Assembly: GCA_022820725.1 (NCBI GenBank)
Contig: JAJEFA010000002.1
Location: 62,001 to 126,000, forward strand
Length of the DNA stretch: 64,000 nt
Direction: 5' to 3'
Source: Candidatus Binatia bacterium
Lineage (GTDB): Bacteria > Desulfobacterota > Binatia > Bin18
The translations under genes and the position numbers were made by a program. Below, piece after piece: positions 1-9,204 of this stretch (position 1 is the first letter of the stretch; each line of letters opens with the position of its first letter). A model generated the notes under the pieces. That model searched no databases and was not told the origin of the DNA. It worked only from the letters and a program-made list of their open reading frames with translations.

Positions 1-2
1 TC

Positions 3-1316
3 TCACCGGGCGATATCGCGGCTACCCTGCCCGAGAGCTCACCCGAACACGGCGAGTCGCTGGAGGTCATTCTCAAAGATATAGACCGCCTCATCCTGCC
101 TGGCATCACACACTGGAATCATCCAGCCTTCTTTGCCTATTTTGGGATTAGCGGGTCGGGCCCTGGGATTGTGGGCGAACTGATTTCCGCAGCGCTCAAC
201 GTCAATGCCATGCTGTGGCGCACCTCTCCCGCAGCAACCGAGTTGGAACAGCGCACCCTGCAATGGGTCGCCGAGATGCTCGACCTGCCGACCAACTGGT
301 TTGGTGAAATCACAGATACGGCCTCAGCCTCCTCCTTATACGCGCTGGCCGCAGCGCGTGAGGCATCAGGTCTGGACATTCGCGAGCACGGTATGGCCGG
401 TCGTCCCAACCTGCCACCACTGGCGATATATACTTCAACCCAGGCACATAGTTCGATTGATAAAGCCGCTATTGCGCTGGGTATCGGGCGGCGTTGGACC
501 AGGCATATTGAGACGGACGACGCCTTTCGAATGCGACCGGACCGCTTGGATCAGGCCATTACGAACGATCTGGCGGCCGGAGTCAAACCTATCGCCGTTG
601 TGGCAACGGTCGGTACGACCTCGTCAACCAGTATTGACCCGATTCCGGCCATTGCCGATATTTGCGAACGGTATCAGGTATGGCTGCACGTTGACGCCGC
701 CTATGGTGGAGCCGCAGCCTTAGTCGACTCACATCGAGACGTACTGGCCGGCTGTGAGCGCGCCGATTCGTTTGTCACCAACCCGCATAAGTGGCTGCTG
801 ACCCCCATCGATTGCAGCCTGCTGTATACGCGCCGGCCCGACGACCTCAAACGCGCCTTTTCGCTGGTGGCCGAGTATCTCAAAACCGACGAGCAGGATG
901 TAGTCAACTTTATGGACTACGGCCTGTCTCTGGGCCGGCGCTTTCGGGCGCTTAAACTGTGGATGGTCATCCGTGCCTATGGCCGGGCCGGGCTGGCCTC
1001 AATGATCAGGGGCCATATACGGGAAGCACACTGGCTGGCTGAGCAAATCGACGCCGCACCAAACTGGGAACGGTTGGCGCCAGTCCCGTTCTCCACCGTC
1101 TGTTTTCGTCACCTGCCGACCGACGGCCACGCCCCAGACGAGCATAATGCAGCCCTCATCGACGCGGTGAACGCCAGCGGACAGGCATTCCTGTCACATA
1201 CCAAGCTGAACGACCGCTATGCCATCCGCGTCGCCATCGGTAACCAGGCCACCACGCATGAACACGTGGCGCGGGTGTGGAAATTATTGCAGGCTGCGAC
1301 AGCGCAGTCGGCATAA
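3..1316 (+). CDS. Group II pyridoxal-dependent amino-acid decarboxylase, 5' end outside window
   Basis: PLP enzyme of the aromatic-L-amino-acid / glutamate decarboxylase group (fold type I), converting an amino acid to its amine in the cytoplasm. The frame is open to the left edge, with 437 codons visible, so only a short N-terminal part is missing. Family landmarks in order: THWNHPAFFAYF, then SPAATELE, the cofactor-contacting HVDAAYGGAA, and NPHKWLL, whose Lys (codon at 789-791) should form the Schiff base. The C-terminal small domain is complete and ends at a TAA. The minus-strand cdaA gene ends 9 bp further on, so the two are convergent with almost no spacer. Seen: motifs and truncation. 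Known: family reaction. The substrate (Tyr, DOPA, Trp, Glu or other) cannot be read from the sequence. Confidence 0.88.
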   Translation, partial: SPGDIAATLPESSPEHGESLEVILKDIDRLILPGITHWNHPAFFAYFGISGSGPGIVGELISAALNVNAMLWRTSPAATELEQRTLQWVAEMLDLPTNWFGEITDTASASSLYALAAAREASGLDIREHGMAGRPNLPPLAIYTSTQAHSSIDKAAIALGIGRRWTRHIETDDAFRMRPDRLDQAITNDLAAGVKPIAVVATVGTTSSTSIDPIPAIADICERYQVWLHVDAAYGGAAALVDSHRDVLAGCERADSFVTNPHKWLLTPIDCSLLYTRRPDDLKRAFSLVAEYLKTDEQDVVNFMDYGLSLGRRFRALKLWMVIRAYGRAGLASMIRGHIREAHWLAEQIDAAPNWERLAPVPFSTVCFRHLPTDGHAPDEHNAALIDAVNASGQAFLSHTKLNDRYAIRVAIGNQATTHEHVARVWKLLQAATAQSA

Positions 1317-1325
1317 GAGACGGCT

Positions 1326-2564
1326 TTACGACGTCTGGCGCGTATTGCCGTTTTGCTCTGTTTGTTCCGATGGAGACGGACGTTCCTTGAGACGGACGCT
1401 CACGCTCGACGGGTCCATACCGGCAACTTGGAGGCCGAGCGGGATGTTGACATCATGCTCGGTCAGGGGAAAGCGGCTCCGCCCAGCCTGAGCGCTTGAG
1501 AGATCAACCTGCGCCCGTAGGCCCCGCGGGTCAAGCAAGGCCAACAGTTCACGCGACCCTCGTACCCGCAGGTATACCTCTTGGGTATTCTTGCCAGTCA
1601 TGTCCAAATGCCCTGGTATGTTGTAGTAGACCACAGGAACTGCAAACCCGACCTCAGTGTTTTGCGGGCCAACCAGGATCAGCCAGAGGATGCAGACCGC
1701 CGCCAGAGCACCCAGTTTGGGACGGATATTGGCCTCCAGCATGTCACGCCACCGCCATTGGGCCCGCCGTTTCTTGGCACCGGAAAGACGCAAATTCAGC
1801 CAGGTCAACAGCTCGGACGATCCCGGTAGCGTCACCATGCCGCCCCGATCGACGACGGAGACCGCGCCCCGCTCTTCCGAAACAACGACAGCCAGCGCGT
1901 CAGAGCGCTCTGTAATCCCCAACGCAGCCCGATGACGGGTCCCATACGTATAGGGCAGCGAGCGTGATTCTGAAAGCGGCAAGATGCAGCCCGCCCGCCA
2001 GACCCGCCCTGCCCGAAGATAAATGGCGCCGTCGTGTAGAGGGCTGGAAGGCGTAAACAAATTATCCAGGAGCAAATCGCTGACTTCGGCATCAATCCGG
2101 ACGCCGTGGCTCCGCAAGAGAGGTTCTATCGGGTCGTTCCGCTCAAAAATGAGGATTGCGCCGTGACGCTTTTTCGCCAGACTAAAACACGTGTCCGCTA
2201 TCGTGACCAGGAAGTCAGCAATCCGGGCCTCAGCGGGGGTCCGACGAAAAATCCTTGGGGTGGAGAGGACAGGATTGACCTGCTCAAGGATCTGACGAAT
2301 TTCAGCCTGGAACACGACGACGACCAGAATAAAGGCCGCAGCCCAAATACCGCCCAGTACCCAAGTGGTCAAAAAGAGCCCTGCTTGGCTGGCGAGGAAA
2401 TAAAATAAACCGAGTACGGCCAGCCCTACTCCTATCCGTGCGGCCTGCGTTCCACGAAAGCGGATATAAGCTTGGTAGACGACAAACGCCATACAGGCGA
2501 TGTCAATCCCGTCTCGCCAGCGAAACTCCCAGCCGAGAGGGAAGAAATCGAAAAATTCTGTCAC
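1326..2564 (-). CDS. cdaA: Diadenylate cyclase CdaA fused to a CdaR/YbbR-like domain
   Basis: Makes cyclic di-AMP from two ATP at the inner membrane. 412 residues. An N-terminal membrane region (hydrophobic stretches about 20-35, 45-60, 65-85) is followed by a DAC domain with the two catalytic signatures, LHDGA (DGA at 178-180) and GTRHRAALG (RHR at 210-212). A further hydrophobic segment (about 285-300) leads into a C-terminal part resembling a YbbR repeat (about 305-395), the domain of the regulator CdaR, which is normally a separate protein. The start is GTG, 6 bp after the stop of the upstream lipoprotein gene, with only a weak Shine-Dalgarno (AAGG), suggesting translational coupling. Cyclase assignment is firm; the YbbR assignment rests on position and general pattern. 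Confidence 0.88.
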   Translation of the reverse strand: MTEFFDFFPLGWEFRWRDGIDIACMAFVVYQAYIRFRGTQAARIGVGLAVLGLFYFLASQAGLFLTTWVLGGIWAAAFILVVVVFQAEIRQILEQVNPVLSTPRIFRRTPAEARIADFLVTIADTCFSLAKKRHGAILIFERNDPIEPLLRSHGVRIDAEVSDLLLDNLFTPSSPLHDGAIYLRAGRVWRAGCILPLSESRSLPYTYGTRHRAALGITERSDALAVVVSEERGAVSVVDRGGMVTLPGSSELLTWLNLRLSGAKKRRAQWRWRDMLEANIRPKLGALAAVCILWLILVGPQNTEVGFAVPVVYYNIPGHLDMTGKNTQEVYLRVRGSRELLALLDPRGLRAQVDLSSAQAGRSRFPLTEHDVNIPLGLQVAGMDPSSVSVRLKERPSPSEQTEQNGNTRQTS

Positions 2565-2570
2565 GCCTTG

Positions 2571-2942
2571 TTACTCGGTGTAGTTCTCGTAAAAAATATA
2601 GCTGGTTGAGTAATCACTGAACTCAAAATAGACCTTTTTTTCGCCTTCATCGACCCGGAAATTCAGATTCTTGTCAGCATAGCCATAGCCAAAGCGGTAG
2701 GGTCTGGCCGTACTGCCATCACCGGTTGCGGCTGCAGTGCTGAGTTTATCGATCTCGATAAAACGCAGCACCAGCTTTTCTCCAGCATAAATATCCAAGA
2801 CGCCGTTGGTTCCCGTCCAGTTTTGAATGGAACGACTCAGCATGTTCTGCGATTCCTGCGTACAACCAGAGATTCCTCCTACCAGCCCACACAGAAAAAG
2901 TCCGATGACAATGATTCGAGAGCACTTCCACAGACACGGCAT
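2571..2942 (-). CDS. Small lipoprotein, function unknown
   Basis: Predicted 123-residue lipoprotein. A short basic start and a hydrophobic segment (IIVIGLFLCGLVGG) lead to the lipobox ISGC, so the mature protein begins with a lipidated Cys. The rest is a compact, aromatic-rich domain with no motif I recognise. I chose the ATG at 2942, which has AAGGA seven bases upstream; the frame stays open to an ATG at 2966, whose GGAG is too close to serve it. It is the first gene of a two-gene unit with cdaA (6 bp apart), so it may be an envelope partner of the cyclase, but that is inference from spacing only. Confidence 0.7.
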   Translation of the reverse strand: MPCLWKCSRIIVIGLFLCGLVGGISGCTQESQNMLSRSIQNWTGTNGVLDIYAGEKLVLRFIEIDKLSTAAATGDGSTARPYRFGYGYADKNLNFRVDEGEKKVYFEFSDYSTSYIFYENYTE

Positions 2943-3100
2943 AGGGAATTCCTTACACACGAACATCTCTCCTCGTTCAGATTACCATTCCTCCTCACCA
3001 CACGCAAAATATGTTGCAGTTTTTTGCTCTCCTACACCTTCAGACCATGCACTCTTGACCCTGCTCCAGGGAACCCATACTGAGCGGAGAGGGCTGTTGT

Positions 3101-4213
3101 ATGGCTGTTCCCCTGCTCGATCTCAAAGCTCAATACGCCGTAATCCGGGAGGAAATCCGGGTTGCGGTGGAGCGCGTGCTGGAGTCTCAGCAATTCATTC
3201 TGGGGCCGGAGGTTGAAGCCTTTGAGCGTGAGATTGCGGCCTACTCCGCATGTCAGTACGGGATCGGGGTCTCGTCCGGTACGGATGCCCTGCTGGTCGC
3301 CTTGATGGCAATCGATATTCAGCCGGGGGATGAAGTCATCACCTCGCCGTATACCTTTTTCGCCTCAGTCGGGAGTATCGCCCGTCTCGGAGCGCGGCCG
3401 GTCTTTGTTGATATTGACCCACTGACATATAATCTGAACCCCGCTCGGATCGAATCGGTCATTACCCCACGGACCCGAGCCATTATCCCGATCCATCTGT
3501 TTGGCCAGATGGTGGACATGGATTCGGTTCTTGAGATTGCCGCTCGTCGAAATCTTTTTCTGATCGAAGATGCCGCGCAGGCAATAGGTGCGGAATACAA
3601 GGGCAAACGAGCGGGCTCGCTTGGGCATTTGGGTTGTTTCAGTTTTTTTCCGTCTAAAAATCTCGGTGGATACGGCGACGGCGGGATGGTGACCACCAAT
3701 GACGCACAGCTTGCGCAACGGGTCAGACAGTTGCGGAGTCATGGAGAGCAGTCCAAGTATGAACATACTCGGGTGGGAGGAAACTTCCGCCTGGACGCCC
3801 TCCAGGCTGCGGTGCTGCGCGTCAAACTGCAGCATGTAGACGCCTGGACAACGGCCCGGCAGCGCAATGCCGACACGTATCGCCAGCTGTTTGCCTCCCA
3901 AAAACTCGAAGAGCTGAGCCTGCCGGTCGAGGCTCCGCAACGCCGACATATCTACCATCAGTTTGTTGTCCGGAGCACCCACCGGGATGCCCTATTAACG
4001 ACGCTCCAGCATCAGGGGATTGGCGCCGCCATTTACTATCCAACGCCGCTGCATCTCCAGCCCTGTTTTGCCTCTTTGCACTATCAGCGTGGTGCATTCC
4101 CCCACAGCGAATACGCCGCAAGGCACAGCCTGGCTCTGCCTATCTACCCGGAGCTCGCTCCGGCCATGCAAGAAGAGGTAGTGCAGGCCATCGCGGCTTT
4201 TCATCGCAACTAG
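3101..4213 (+). CDS. DegT/DnrJ/EryC1/StrS-family PLP aminotransferase
   Basis: Sugar-type aminotransferase (370 residues) of the family that transfers an amino group from glutamate to a nucleotide-linked ketosugar, for surface polysaccharide or secondary-metabolite sugars. Visible landmarks: SSGTDALLVALMA (phosphate-binding turn), IEDAAQAIGA (D157 contacting the PLP ring nitrogen), and SFFPSKNLGG with the Schiff-base K186. Start ATG with GGAGAGGG about nine bases upstream. It stands alone, divergent from the lipoprotein-cdaA pair and upstream of the pxp promoter, with no other sugar-nucleotide genes nearby, so its pathway cannot be assigned. Family certain, substrate unknown. Confidence 0.9.
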   Translation: MAVPLLDLKAQYAVIREEIRVAVERVLESQQFILGPEVEAFEREIAAYSACQYGIGVSSGTDALLVALMAIDIQPGDEVITSPYTFFASVGSIARLGARPVFVDIDPLTYNLNPARIESVITPRTRAIIPIHLFGQMVDMDSVLEIAARRNLFLIEDAAQAIGAEYKGKRAGSLGHLGCFSFFPSKNLGGYGDGGMVTTNDAQLAQRVRQLRSHGEQSKYEHTRVGGNFRLDALQAAVLRVKLQHVDAWTTARQRNADTYRQLFASQKLEELSLPVEAPQRRHIYHQFVVRSTHRDALLTTLQHQGIGAAIYYPTPLHLQPCFASLHYQRGAFPHSEYAARHSLALPIYPELAPAMQEEVVQAIAAFHRN

Positions 4214-4279
4214 AAAAGCTCACAGCCCTGTTTACTTTCAGAAGAAAGACGATACTCGACTGAGCGTCTCCTCCAAACA

Positions 4280-4308
4280 TTGACAGTCCATCTATGGAGA
4301 GCGATAAT
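4280..4308 (+). promoter_or_regulatory. Near-consensus sigma-70 promoter of pxpABC
   Basis: TTGACA at 4280-4285, a 17 bp spacer and GATAAT at 4303-4308 (5 of 6 matches to TATAAT). Transcription would begin near 4315, giving a leader of about 30 nt before the pxpA ATG at 4345, which carries AGGAGG. The same two hexamers occur in front of the hydantoinase gene at 37377-37406. Confidence 0.65.
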
Positions 4309-4344
4309 TCTCCATGTTTTGAATTCGTGCAGGAGGGGTACACC

Positions 4345-5157
4345 ATGCGCAGAAATTGGATCGATCTCAATAGTGATATGGGCGAGTCGTTTGGTAACTT
4401 CGTGCTTGGCCGGCCGGAAGAGGTCATGAAGCGCATCTCCCACGCTAATATTGCCTGCGGCTTTCATGCCGGAGACCCGAGTTGGATGAGTCGCACAGTG
4501 GAATGGGCTAAGCAGTACGGGGTCACCGTGGGTGCTCATCCCGGCTTTCCTGATTTGCTGGGCTTTGGCCGACGGCTGATGAACATCACCCATCAGGAGG
4601 CGACCGATTATGTCGTCTATCAGGCCGGCGCCCTCAAGGCATTTTGCGAAATGCACGGCCTCACGCTACAGGCCGCCAAGCCACACGGCGCATTCTATTC
4701 GTGGGGGATACAGTCCGAAGACAATGCCCGCGCCATTCTGGAGGGTTTTCAGGCTGTTGATCCACACATCATTGTCTATCTCCCTGCCCTGCCCTCCTTT
4801 CCGCTGGTCTCTACTGCAGAAAAGATGGGGTTTCGGGTTGTCAAGGAATTCTATCCGGGTCTCAACTACGACGAGACTGGTGCAATTACCGTCAAGCGCT
4901 CGTATGGCACCGAGGATGTGGAAGAGATCGTTGAGTTGGTGCTGCGCTTTGCCGTTGACGGACAGACAACCGCAGATAGCGGAGACGTGATCGACGTTGA
5001 AGGCGAAAGCGTGTGCGTCCATGGGGACGTGGTCAATGCGCCGGAAGTCCTTGACGGACTGCATGCCGCCCTCCAACGAGAAGGCATAGCCATTCGGAGC
5101 GCGATTCGTACCGAGAGTGCGGACATTCTGCCTTTGCAGGAACGAGCGAGCGCCTAG
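4345..5157 (+). CDS. pxpA: 5-oxoprolinase subunit A (LamB/YcsF family)
   Basis: Subunit A of the bacterial ATP-dependent 5-oxoprolinase, which opens pyroglutamate (5-oxoproline), a damage product of glutamate and glutamine, to glutamate. 270 residues, the usual size. Family hallmarks are at the N terminus (IDLNSDMGESFG, then ANIACGFHAGDP) together with the later KPHGAFYSW segment. The start at 4345 is preceded by AGGAGG with eight-base spacing; the reading frame is open 51 bp further upstream but without a ribosome site. First gene of pxpA-pxpB-pxpC on the plus strand, the standard order for the complex, behind a good promoter at 4280. Confidence 0.93.
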   Translation: MRRNWIDLNSDMGESFGNFVLGRPEEVMKRISHANIACGFHAGDPSWMSRTVEWAKQYGVTVGAHPGFPDLLGFGRRLMNITHQEATDYVVYQAGALKAFCEMHGLTLQAAKPHGAFYSWGIQSEDNARAILEGFQAVDPHIIVYLPALPSFPLVSTAEKMGFRVVKEFYPGLNYDETGAITVKRSYGTEDVEEIVELVLRFAVDGQTTADSGDVIDVEGESVCVHGDVVNAPEVLDGLHAALQREGIAIRSAIRTESADILPLQERASA

Positions 5158-5217
5158 CTTCCGGCCGGTAGAACTTCTCGGCGATTCTGCTCGGTAGGTG
5201 TGGAACAGGGTGGGGCC

Positions 5218-6093
5218 ATGTCAGAGACGCGCTATGACTACGGTGGCGATGAATACTTGCTGGTGGTCTTCAGCGAGGCAATGGACCTCGCCATTAATTT
5301 CAAGCTGCTGTCAATCTGCCGCGAAATTGAGCGCCGCCGCATCCCTGGGGTCATTGAGGTCTGTCCGGCCAACGCTTCCTATCTGGTCCATTTCCGTCCC
5401 GAAGAGACCCATCCCGACGCCTTGATCCGAACGCTCAAAGACCTCGAACGCGAGATTCAGTCCGCGGAGACGCTGACCTCCCGGCTGGTCGATATCCCGG
5501 TACTGTTCGACGATCCCTGGACCCAGGAGTGTGCCAAACGCTTTGCCGACCGGCATCAGGACCCGTCGGTGTCCAACCTCGAATACCTGATGCGGGTGAA
5601 CGGCTATTCCTCCAAGGAGGAATTCATTACCGCCTACTGCGACCGGCCGTTCTGGATCTCCATGGTCGGCTTTGTACCCGGCACGGCCTGGTGCTATCGC
5701 ATGTGCCCACCCGAACAGGCCATTCAGGCACCAAAATATATCCGCCCGCGTACGGACACCCCTGAGCGCGCCGTGGCCCATGCCGGCGTGTTTCTGTGCA
5801 TTTACCCAGTGCAGGGACCAGGTGGGTACCAACTCATCGGCATGTCAGCGGTGCCCGTGTATGACCCAGAGGAGCATCTGCCAGATCTCAAAGGACGCTA
5901 TATTCTGGCCAATGCCGGGGATCGCTGGCAATTCCGGCCTATTGATATGGACGAGTATAATGACATCCGCTCGGAGGTCGAAGCCGGCAGCTATCGCTAC
6001 CGCATTATTGAGCAGGATTTTCGTCCGGACGAATACATGCGCGACCCGGAGCACTACCTCAAACACCTGCGAGAAGAAGCTGCTCATGCTTAG
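5218..6093 (+). CDS. pxpB: 5-oxoprolinase subunit B (KipI family)
   Basis: Subunit B of 5-oxoprolinase, which acts with PxpC on pyroglutamate. 291 residues, longer than the roughly 220-240 of many PxpB proteins because of C-terminal sequence rich in Asp, Glu and Tyr after the KipI core. Core landmarks: ALLVVF-like start region, ANASYLVHFRPEE, and FWISMVGFVPGTAWCYRM with the family's GF-PG signature. I chose the ATG at 5218 over the GTG at 5200 because GGTGGGG precedes it. The last 8 bases overlap the start of pxpC, indicating translational coupling and a one-to-one complex. The extra C-terminal part (about residues 225-291) has no motif I know. Confidence 0.9.
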   Translation: MSETRYDYGGDEYLLVVFSEAMDLAINFKLLSICREIERRRIPGVIEVCPANASYLVHFRPEETHPDALIRTLKDLEREIQSAETLTSRLVDIPVLFDDPWTQECAKRFADRHQDPSVSNLEYLMRVNGYSSKEEFITAYCDRPFWISMVGFVPGTAWCYRMCPPEQAIQAPKYIRPRTDTPERAVAHAGVFLCIYPVQGPGGYQLIGMSAVPVYDPEEHLPDLKGRYILANAGDRWQFRPIDMDEYNDIRSEVEAGSYRYRIIEQDFRPDEYMRDPEHYLKHLREEAAHA

Positions 6094-7090
6094 CATCCTT
6101 GAGCCTGGCCTCTTGACTACCGTCCAGGACCTTGGGCGTCTGCACTGGTACCATATCGGCATGCCGCCTTCGGGCGCGCTGGACAATTTCGCCTTCCGGG
6201 TCGGCAACCTGCTGGTCGGCAACCCGGAGGACGCCGCAGGGCTGGAAGTGACCTATTCCGGTCCGTCGTTCGAGGTGACGAGCGAGGGTTTGATCGCGGT
6301 GACCGGAGCGGACATCGCGTTTACGATCAACAATCAACCCGCGGCACAGTGGCGCGCTCACGCCTTGCATCCCGGCGACCGCGTCAGCCTGGGTGGAGTG
6401 CGTCGCGGGGCACGAGCCTATGTCTGTCTGGCCGGTGGAATTACGGTGTCCGAACGGCTCGGCAGCCGCTCGACATATATGTTGGGCCGCTTCGGCGGCC
6501 TGGACGGACGCAAACTTGAGGCCGGTGACTGTCTCCCGCTCGGCACGGCCCATACTTCACCCGACGCGATGCTGGGACGCACCTGCGACCCGGCGCTGAT
6601 CCCGGCTCTACAAAAAGAGCTTGAGGTCCGGGTGGTGATGGGCATGTGCAGCCACCGTGTGGCACCGGACAGTCTGAAGGACTTTCTGGCTGCGGATTGG
6701 GAAGTCTCGACCGAAGCCGATCGGATCGGCTATCGCCTCAAGGGCCCGACGTTCGAGTTCAACGCTGGCGAGCAGCCGTTTGGCGCGGGCGCCGACCCCT
6801 CCAATGTGGTCGATCTGGGCTACCCCATCGGCTCGATCCAGATTCCGGGTGGGCTAGAGGCCATCGTCCTCCTGAACGACGCGGTGACAGGCGGAGGCTA
6901 TACCACCATAGGCACGGTCATCAAAGCAGATCTCGACCTGATTGCACAGGCCTCGCCCGGTGGCCACATCCGCTTTCATGAGGTCACAATTAACGAGGCG
7001 CTGCAAGCACGCCGAGAGCGCGAGGCGCGTCTGGAGTTGGTTCGGCTAGAGTTGGGTCTGTTCGATCAGGCCAATCTGCTCGGGCAGTAG
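6086..7090 (+). CDS. pxpC: 5-oxoprolinase subunit C (KipA family)
   Basis: Subunit C of 5-oxoprolinase. 334 residues beginning MLSILEPGLLTTVQDLGR, the typical KipA start, followed by GMPPSGALDNFAFRVGNLLVGN, ADPSNVVDLGYPIGSIQIPGG and DAVTGGGYTTIGTV, all family hallmarks. The ATG at 6086 lies inside the end of pxpB, with GAGAAG upstream. The frame stays open far upstream, but that part is only the pxpB sequence read in another frame. The gene ends 15 bp before the end of the convergent hyuA, with no obvious terminator between them. The complete A-B-C set implies a functional pyroglutamate-salvage enzyme. Confidence 0.93.
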   Translation: MLSILEPGLLTTVQDLGRLHWYHIGMPPSGALDNFAFRVGNLLVGNPEDAAGLEVTYSGPSFEVTSEGLIAVTGADIAFTINNQPAAQWRAHALHPGDRVSLGGVRRGARAYVCLAGGITVSERLGSRSTYMLGRFGGLDGRKLEAGDCLPLGTAHTSPDAMLGRTCDPALIPALQKELEVRVVMGMCSHRVAPDSLKDFLAADWEVSTEADRIGYRLKGPTFEFNAGEQPFGAGADPSNVVDLGYPIGSIQIPGGLEAIVLLNDAVTGGGYTTIGTVIKADLDLIAQASPGGHIRFHEVTINEALQARREREARLELVRLELGLFDQANLLGQ

Positions 7091-7105
7091 AAGACCTCAG
7101 AGTCG

Positions 7106-9202
7106 TTATTCTCTCAGCGTCATCACGTACACCCCGGGGTTGTCCAGCCGGACCTGCCAGCCGGGAAAGACCACGATGGAGGTTGTGATTTCCTCAATAA
7201 TTGCCGGCCCAACGACCACGTTGCCCACGAGCAACTTGGCGCCGTCGTAGACCGGCGTCGTCACGAAGGCATTGTTCTCTTCAAAGAAGGCCGGGCGTTC
7301 ACCGGCCTGGGCGTGGGCAGGGTCAGGAGTTCCACTGGCGAGTGGCGGCAGTTGAGGCCGCACGACTTTGCCTACGACGGTGGACTCCAGATTCATAATC
7401 TCGACCGCATTATCTCGCTCGCAATAGGTGAACAGTTCTTCGTGACGGGTGTGAAACGCCTCGGCAATCGTGTCGATATTGCTGGTCGAGATGTCTTCCG
7501 GCGGGATATCAACCTGGCATTCATGGACCTGATCGACGTAACGCATGTCCAGCGAGCGAGAGATTGTTATCGCGTTTGGGTCCACCCCAGCGCTGCCCAG
7601 ATCGTGCCGGCCCTGCGCTTCCATGGCCGCAAAGGTGTCGTTGAGCTGCGCGTAGTCCACGGCATCCAGGCGGACCGCGCTGGACGACAGATAGCTGTGT
7701 TTCATATCCGCCAGGATTTCACCGAACGCACAGAATGCGGAGGACACCTTGGGAATGAGAATGGTCGGAATGCCGAGTTCACCGGCTAACCGACCGGCAT
7801 GGGCCGGACCGGCTCCACCGCCAACAACCATCATGAAGTCACGCGGATCATAGCCACGTTCGATTGACACCCGCCGAATACCGCTGACCATATTGGAGTT
7901 CACCAGGGTGAAAATCCCCTGGGCGGCTCGTTCGATATCCAGCTTGAGCGGGCCGGCAATCTCGTCTGTAATCACACGGCGGGCCGCCTCGGCGTCGATC
8001 CGCAGCCGACCGCCCAGTAGTGCTTCCTGGTTCAGATAGCCCAGCACGACCAGGGCATCGGTCACGGTCGGGCGCTGTCCACCCTGGCCATAGGCGGCCG
8101 GTCCCGGCTGGGCACCGGCGCTCTCCGGCCCGACCTGCAACAGACCCATACGGTTCACAAAGGCGATACTACCGCCGCCCGCTCCAAGGGTCTCGACCTG
8201 CAGCATGGGGATGCCGATCCGGTAGCGCAGAAAATCAACATCCTTGACGATATTCGTCTTACCGTCCTTGCTCAGGCTGATATCGAAGCTGGTACCGCCC
8301 ATATCCACCGTGATGATGTCACGCGACCCGTCTCCAGTGAGCTCTTTACCTTCATGAAAGAACAGGCCGGCGTTCGGCCCCGCGGCCGGTCCCGAGTTCA
8401 AGGCGTAGATGCCCTTGTCGGCCAGGAAGCGACCGGAGGTCAGACCCCCATTGCTCTGCATATAGCGCACCGGATTATCGTATCCCAGGTCGCGCAGCAG
8501 GGCCTCCATGCGCTCGACATAACGCTGGATGAGCGGCCCGATATAGGCGTTCATCACGGTCGTGCTGGTCCGGGTGTACTCGCGGATCTGGGGCAGCAGA
8601 TCGACCGACAATGTGACGTAGGTCTCAGGCATTTCTGCCCGGACCAACTCGGCGATGCGCCGCTCGTGTTCGGGATGCAGGAACGACCAGACCAGAGAGA
8701 TAGCCACGGCCTCGACACCCTCTTCCCGAAAGCGGCGAATACCGCGCCGGATGTCGGCTTCGTTGAGCGGAACACGGACTTCACCGGTGCTCAGCACGCG
8801 CTCTTCGACCGGGAACCGCAGGGCGCGCGGAACCAGCATGGTTGCTTGAGGGAAGTCTGCGTCGTAGCGGTGTCCGTCTTCCTTATGGCCGAGACGAATT
8901 TCGAACGAGTCTTCGTGACCAGCCGTGCAGAACAGGCCGGTCCTGGCCCCCTTATGTTCGATCAGGGCGTTGACTCCAACGGTCGTGCCGAGAATGACCA
9001 AGTCGCAGTCCCGCAGAAAGTCCGCCACGCTACAGCCAAGGTCCGCCCCGATCTGCTGCAGCCCTTCGCGCACGGCACTGGGCGGGTCGTGCGGTGTAGA
9101 CGGCGTCTTATAGAGACGGATACCTTCACCGGCCGAGGCTAGAATAAAGTCGGTAAACGTCCCGCCGGTGTCGATGCCGAGACGGTAAGCATGCTGTGAC
9201 AT
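7106..9202 (-). CDS. hyuA: Hydantoinase/oxoprolinase family protein, HyuA subunit
   Basis: ATPase-type subunit of an ATP-dependent hydantoinase, N-methylhydantoinase, oxoprolinase or acetone-carboxylase-like enzyme. 698 residues. An N-terminal actin/ASKHA-like phosphate loop (GIDTGGTFTDFIL), a second one (VDMGGTSFDISL near residue 300) and VVGGGAGPAHAGRLAGELGI match the family in order. It follows hyuB by 2 bp on the minus strand, so the two are co-translated. No third (gamma) subunit is present, which argues against acetone carboxylase. The pair is convergent with pxpABC, so two unrelated ATP-dependent lactam-opening systems sit side by side. Candidate substrates are hydantoin, N-methylhydantoin or oxoproline analogues; not decidable from sequence. 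Confidence 0.88.
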   Translation of the reverse strand: MSQHAYRLGIDTGGTFTDFILASAGEGIRLYKTPSTPHDPPSAVREGLQQIGADLGCSVADFLRDCDLVILGTTVGVNALIEHKGARTGLFCTAGHEDSFEIRLGHKEDGHRYDADFPQATMLVPRALRFPVEERVLSTGEVRVPLNEADIRRGIRRFREEGVEAVAISLVWSFLHPEHERRIAELVRAEMPETYVTLSVDLLPQIREYTRTSTTVMNAYIGPLIQRYVERMEALLRDLGYDNPVRYMQSNGGLTSGRFLADKGIYALNSGPAAGPNAGLFFHEGKELTGDGSRDIITVDMGGTSFDISLSKDGKTNIVKDVDFLRYRIGIPMLQVETLGAGGGSIAFVNRMGLLQVGPESAGAQPGPAAYGQGGQRPTVTDALVVLGYLNQEALLGGRLRIDAEAARRVITDEIAGPLKLDIERAAQGIFTLVNSNMVSGIRRVSIERGYDPRDFMMVVGGGAGPAHAGRLAGELGIPTILIPKVSSAFCAFGEILADMKHSYLSSSAVRLDAVDYAQLNDTFAAMEAQGRHDLGSAGVDPNAITISRSLDMRYVDQVHECQVDIPPEDISTSNIDTIAEAFHTRHEELFTYCERDNAVEIMNLESTVVGKVVRPQLPPLASGTPDPAHAQAGERPAFFEENNAFVTTPVYDGAKLLVGNVVVGPAIIEEITTSIVVFPGWQVRLDNPGVYVMTLRE

Positions 9203-9204
9203 GG

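Noticed and set aside
1318..1336. AGACG...CGTCT hairpin at the decarboxylase-cdaA junction as terminator
   Set aside because: Five-base stem with a nine-base loop overlapping the cdaA stop codon; no T tract.
3026..3058. Short Leu-containing ORF (ATG TTG CAG TTT...) before the aminotransferase, as a leader peptide
   Set aside because: No downstream terminator or alternative hairpin, mixed composition, no link to a Leu pathway.
8354..9142. 262-codon plus-strand ORF opposite hyuA
   Set aside because: Antisense shadow; composition follows hyuA codon positions, no family resemblance.
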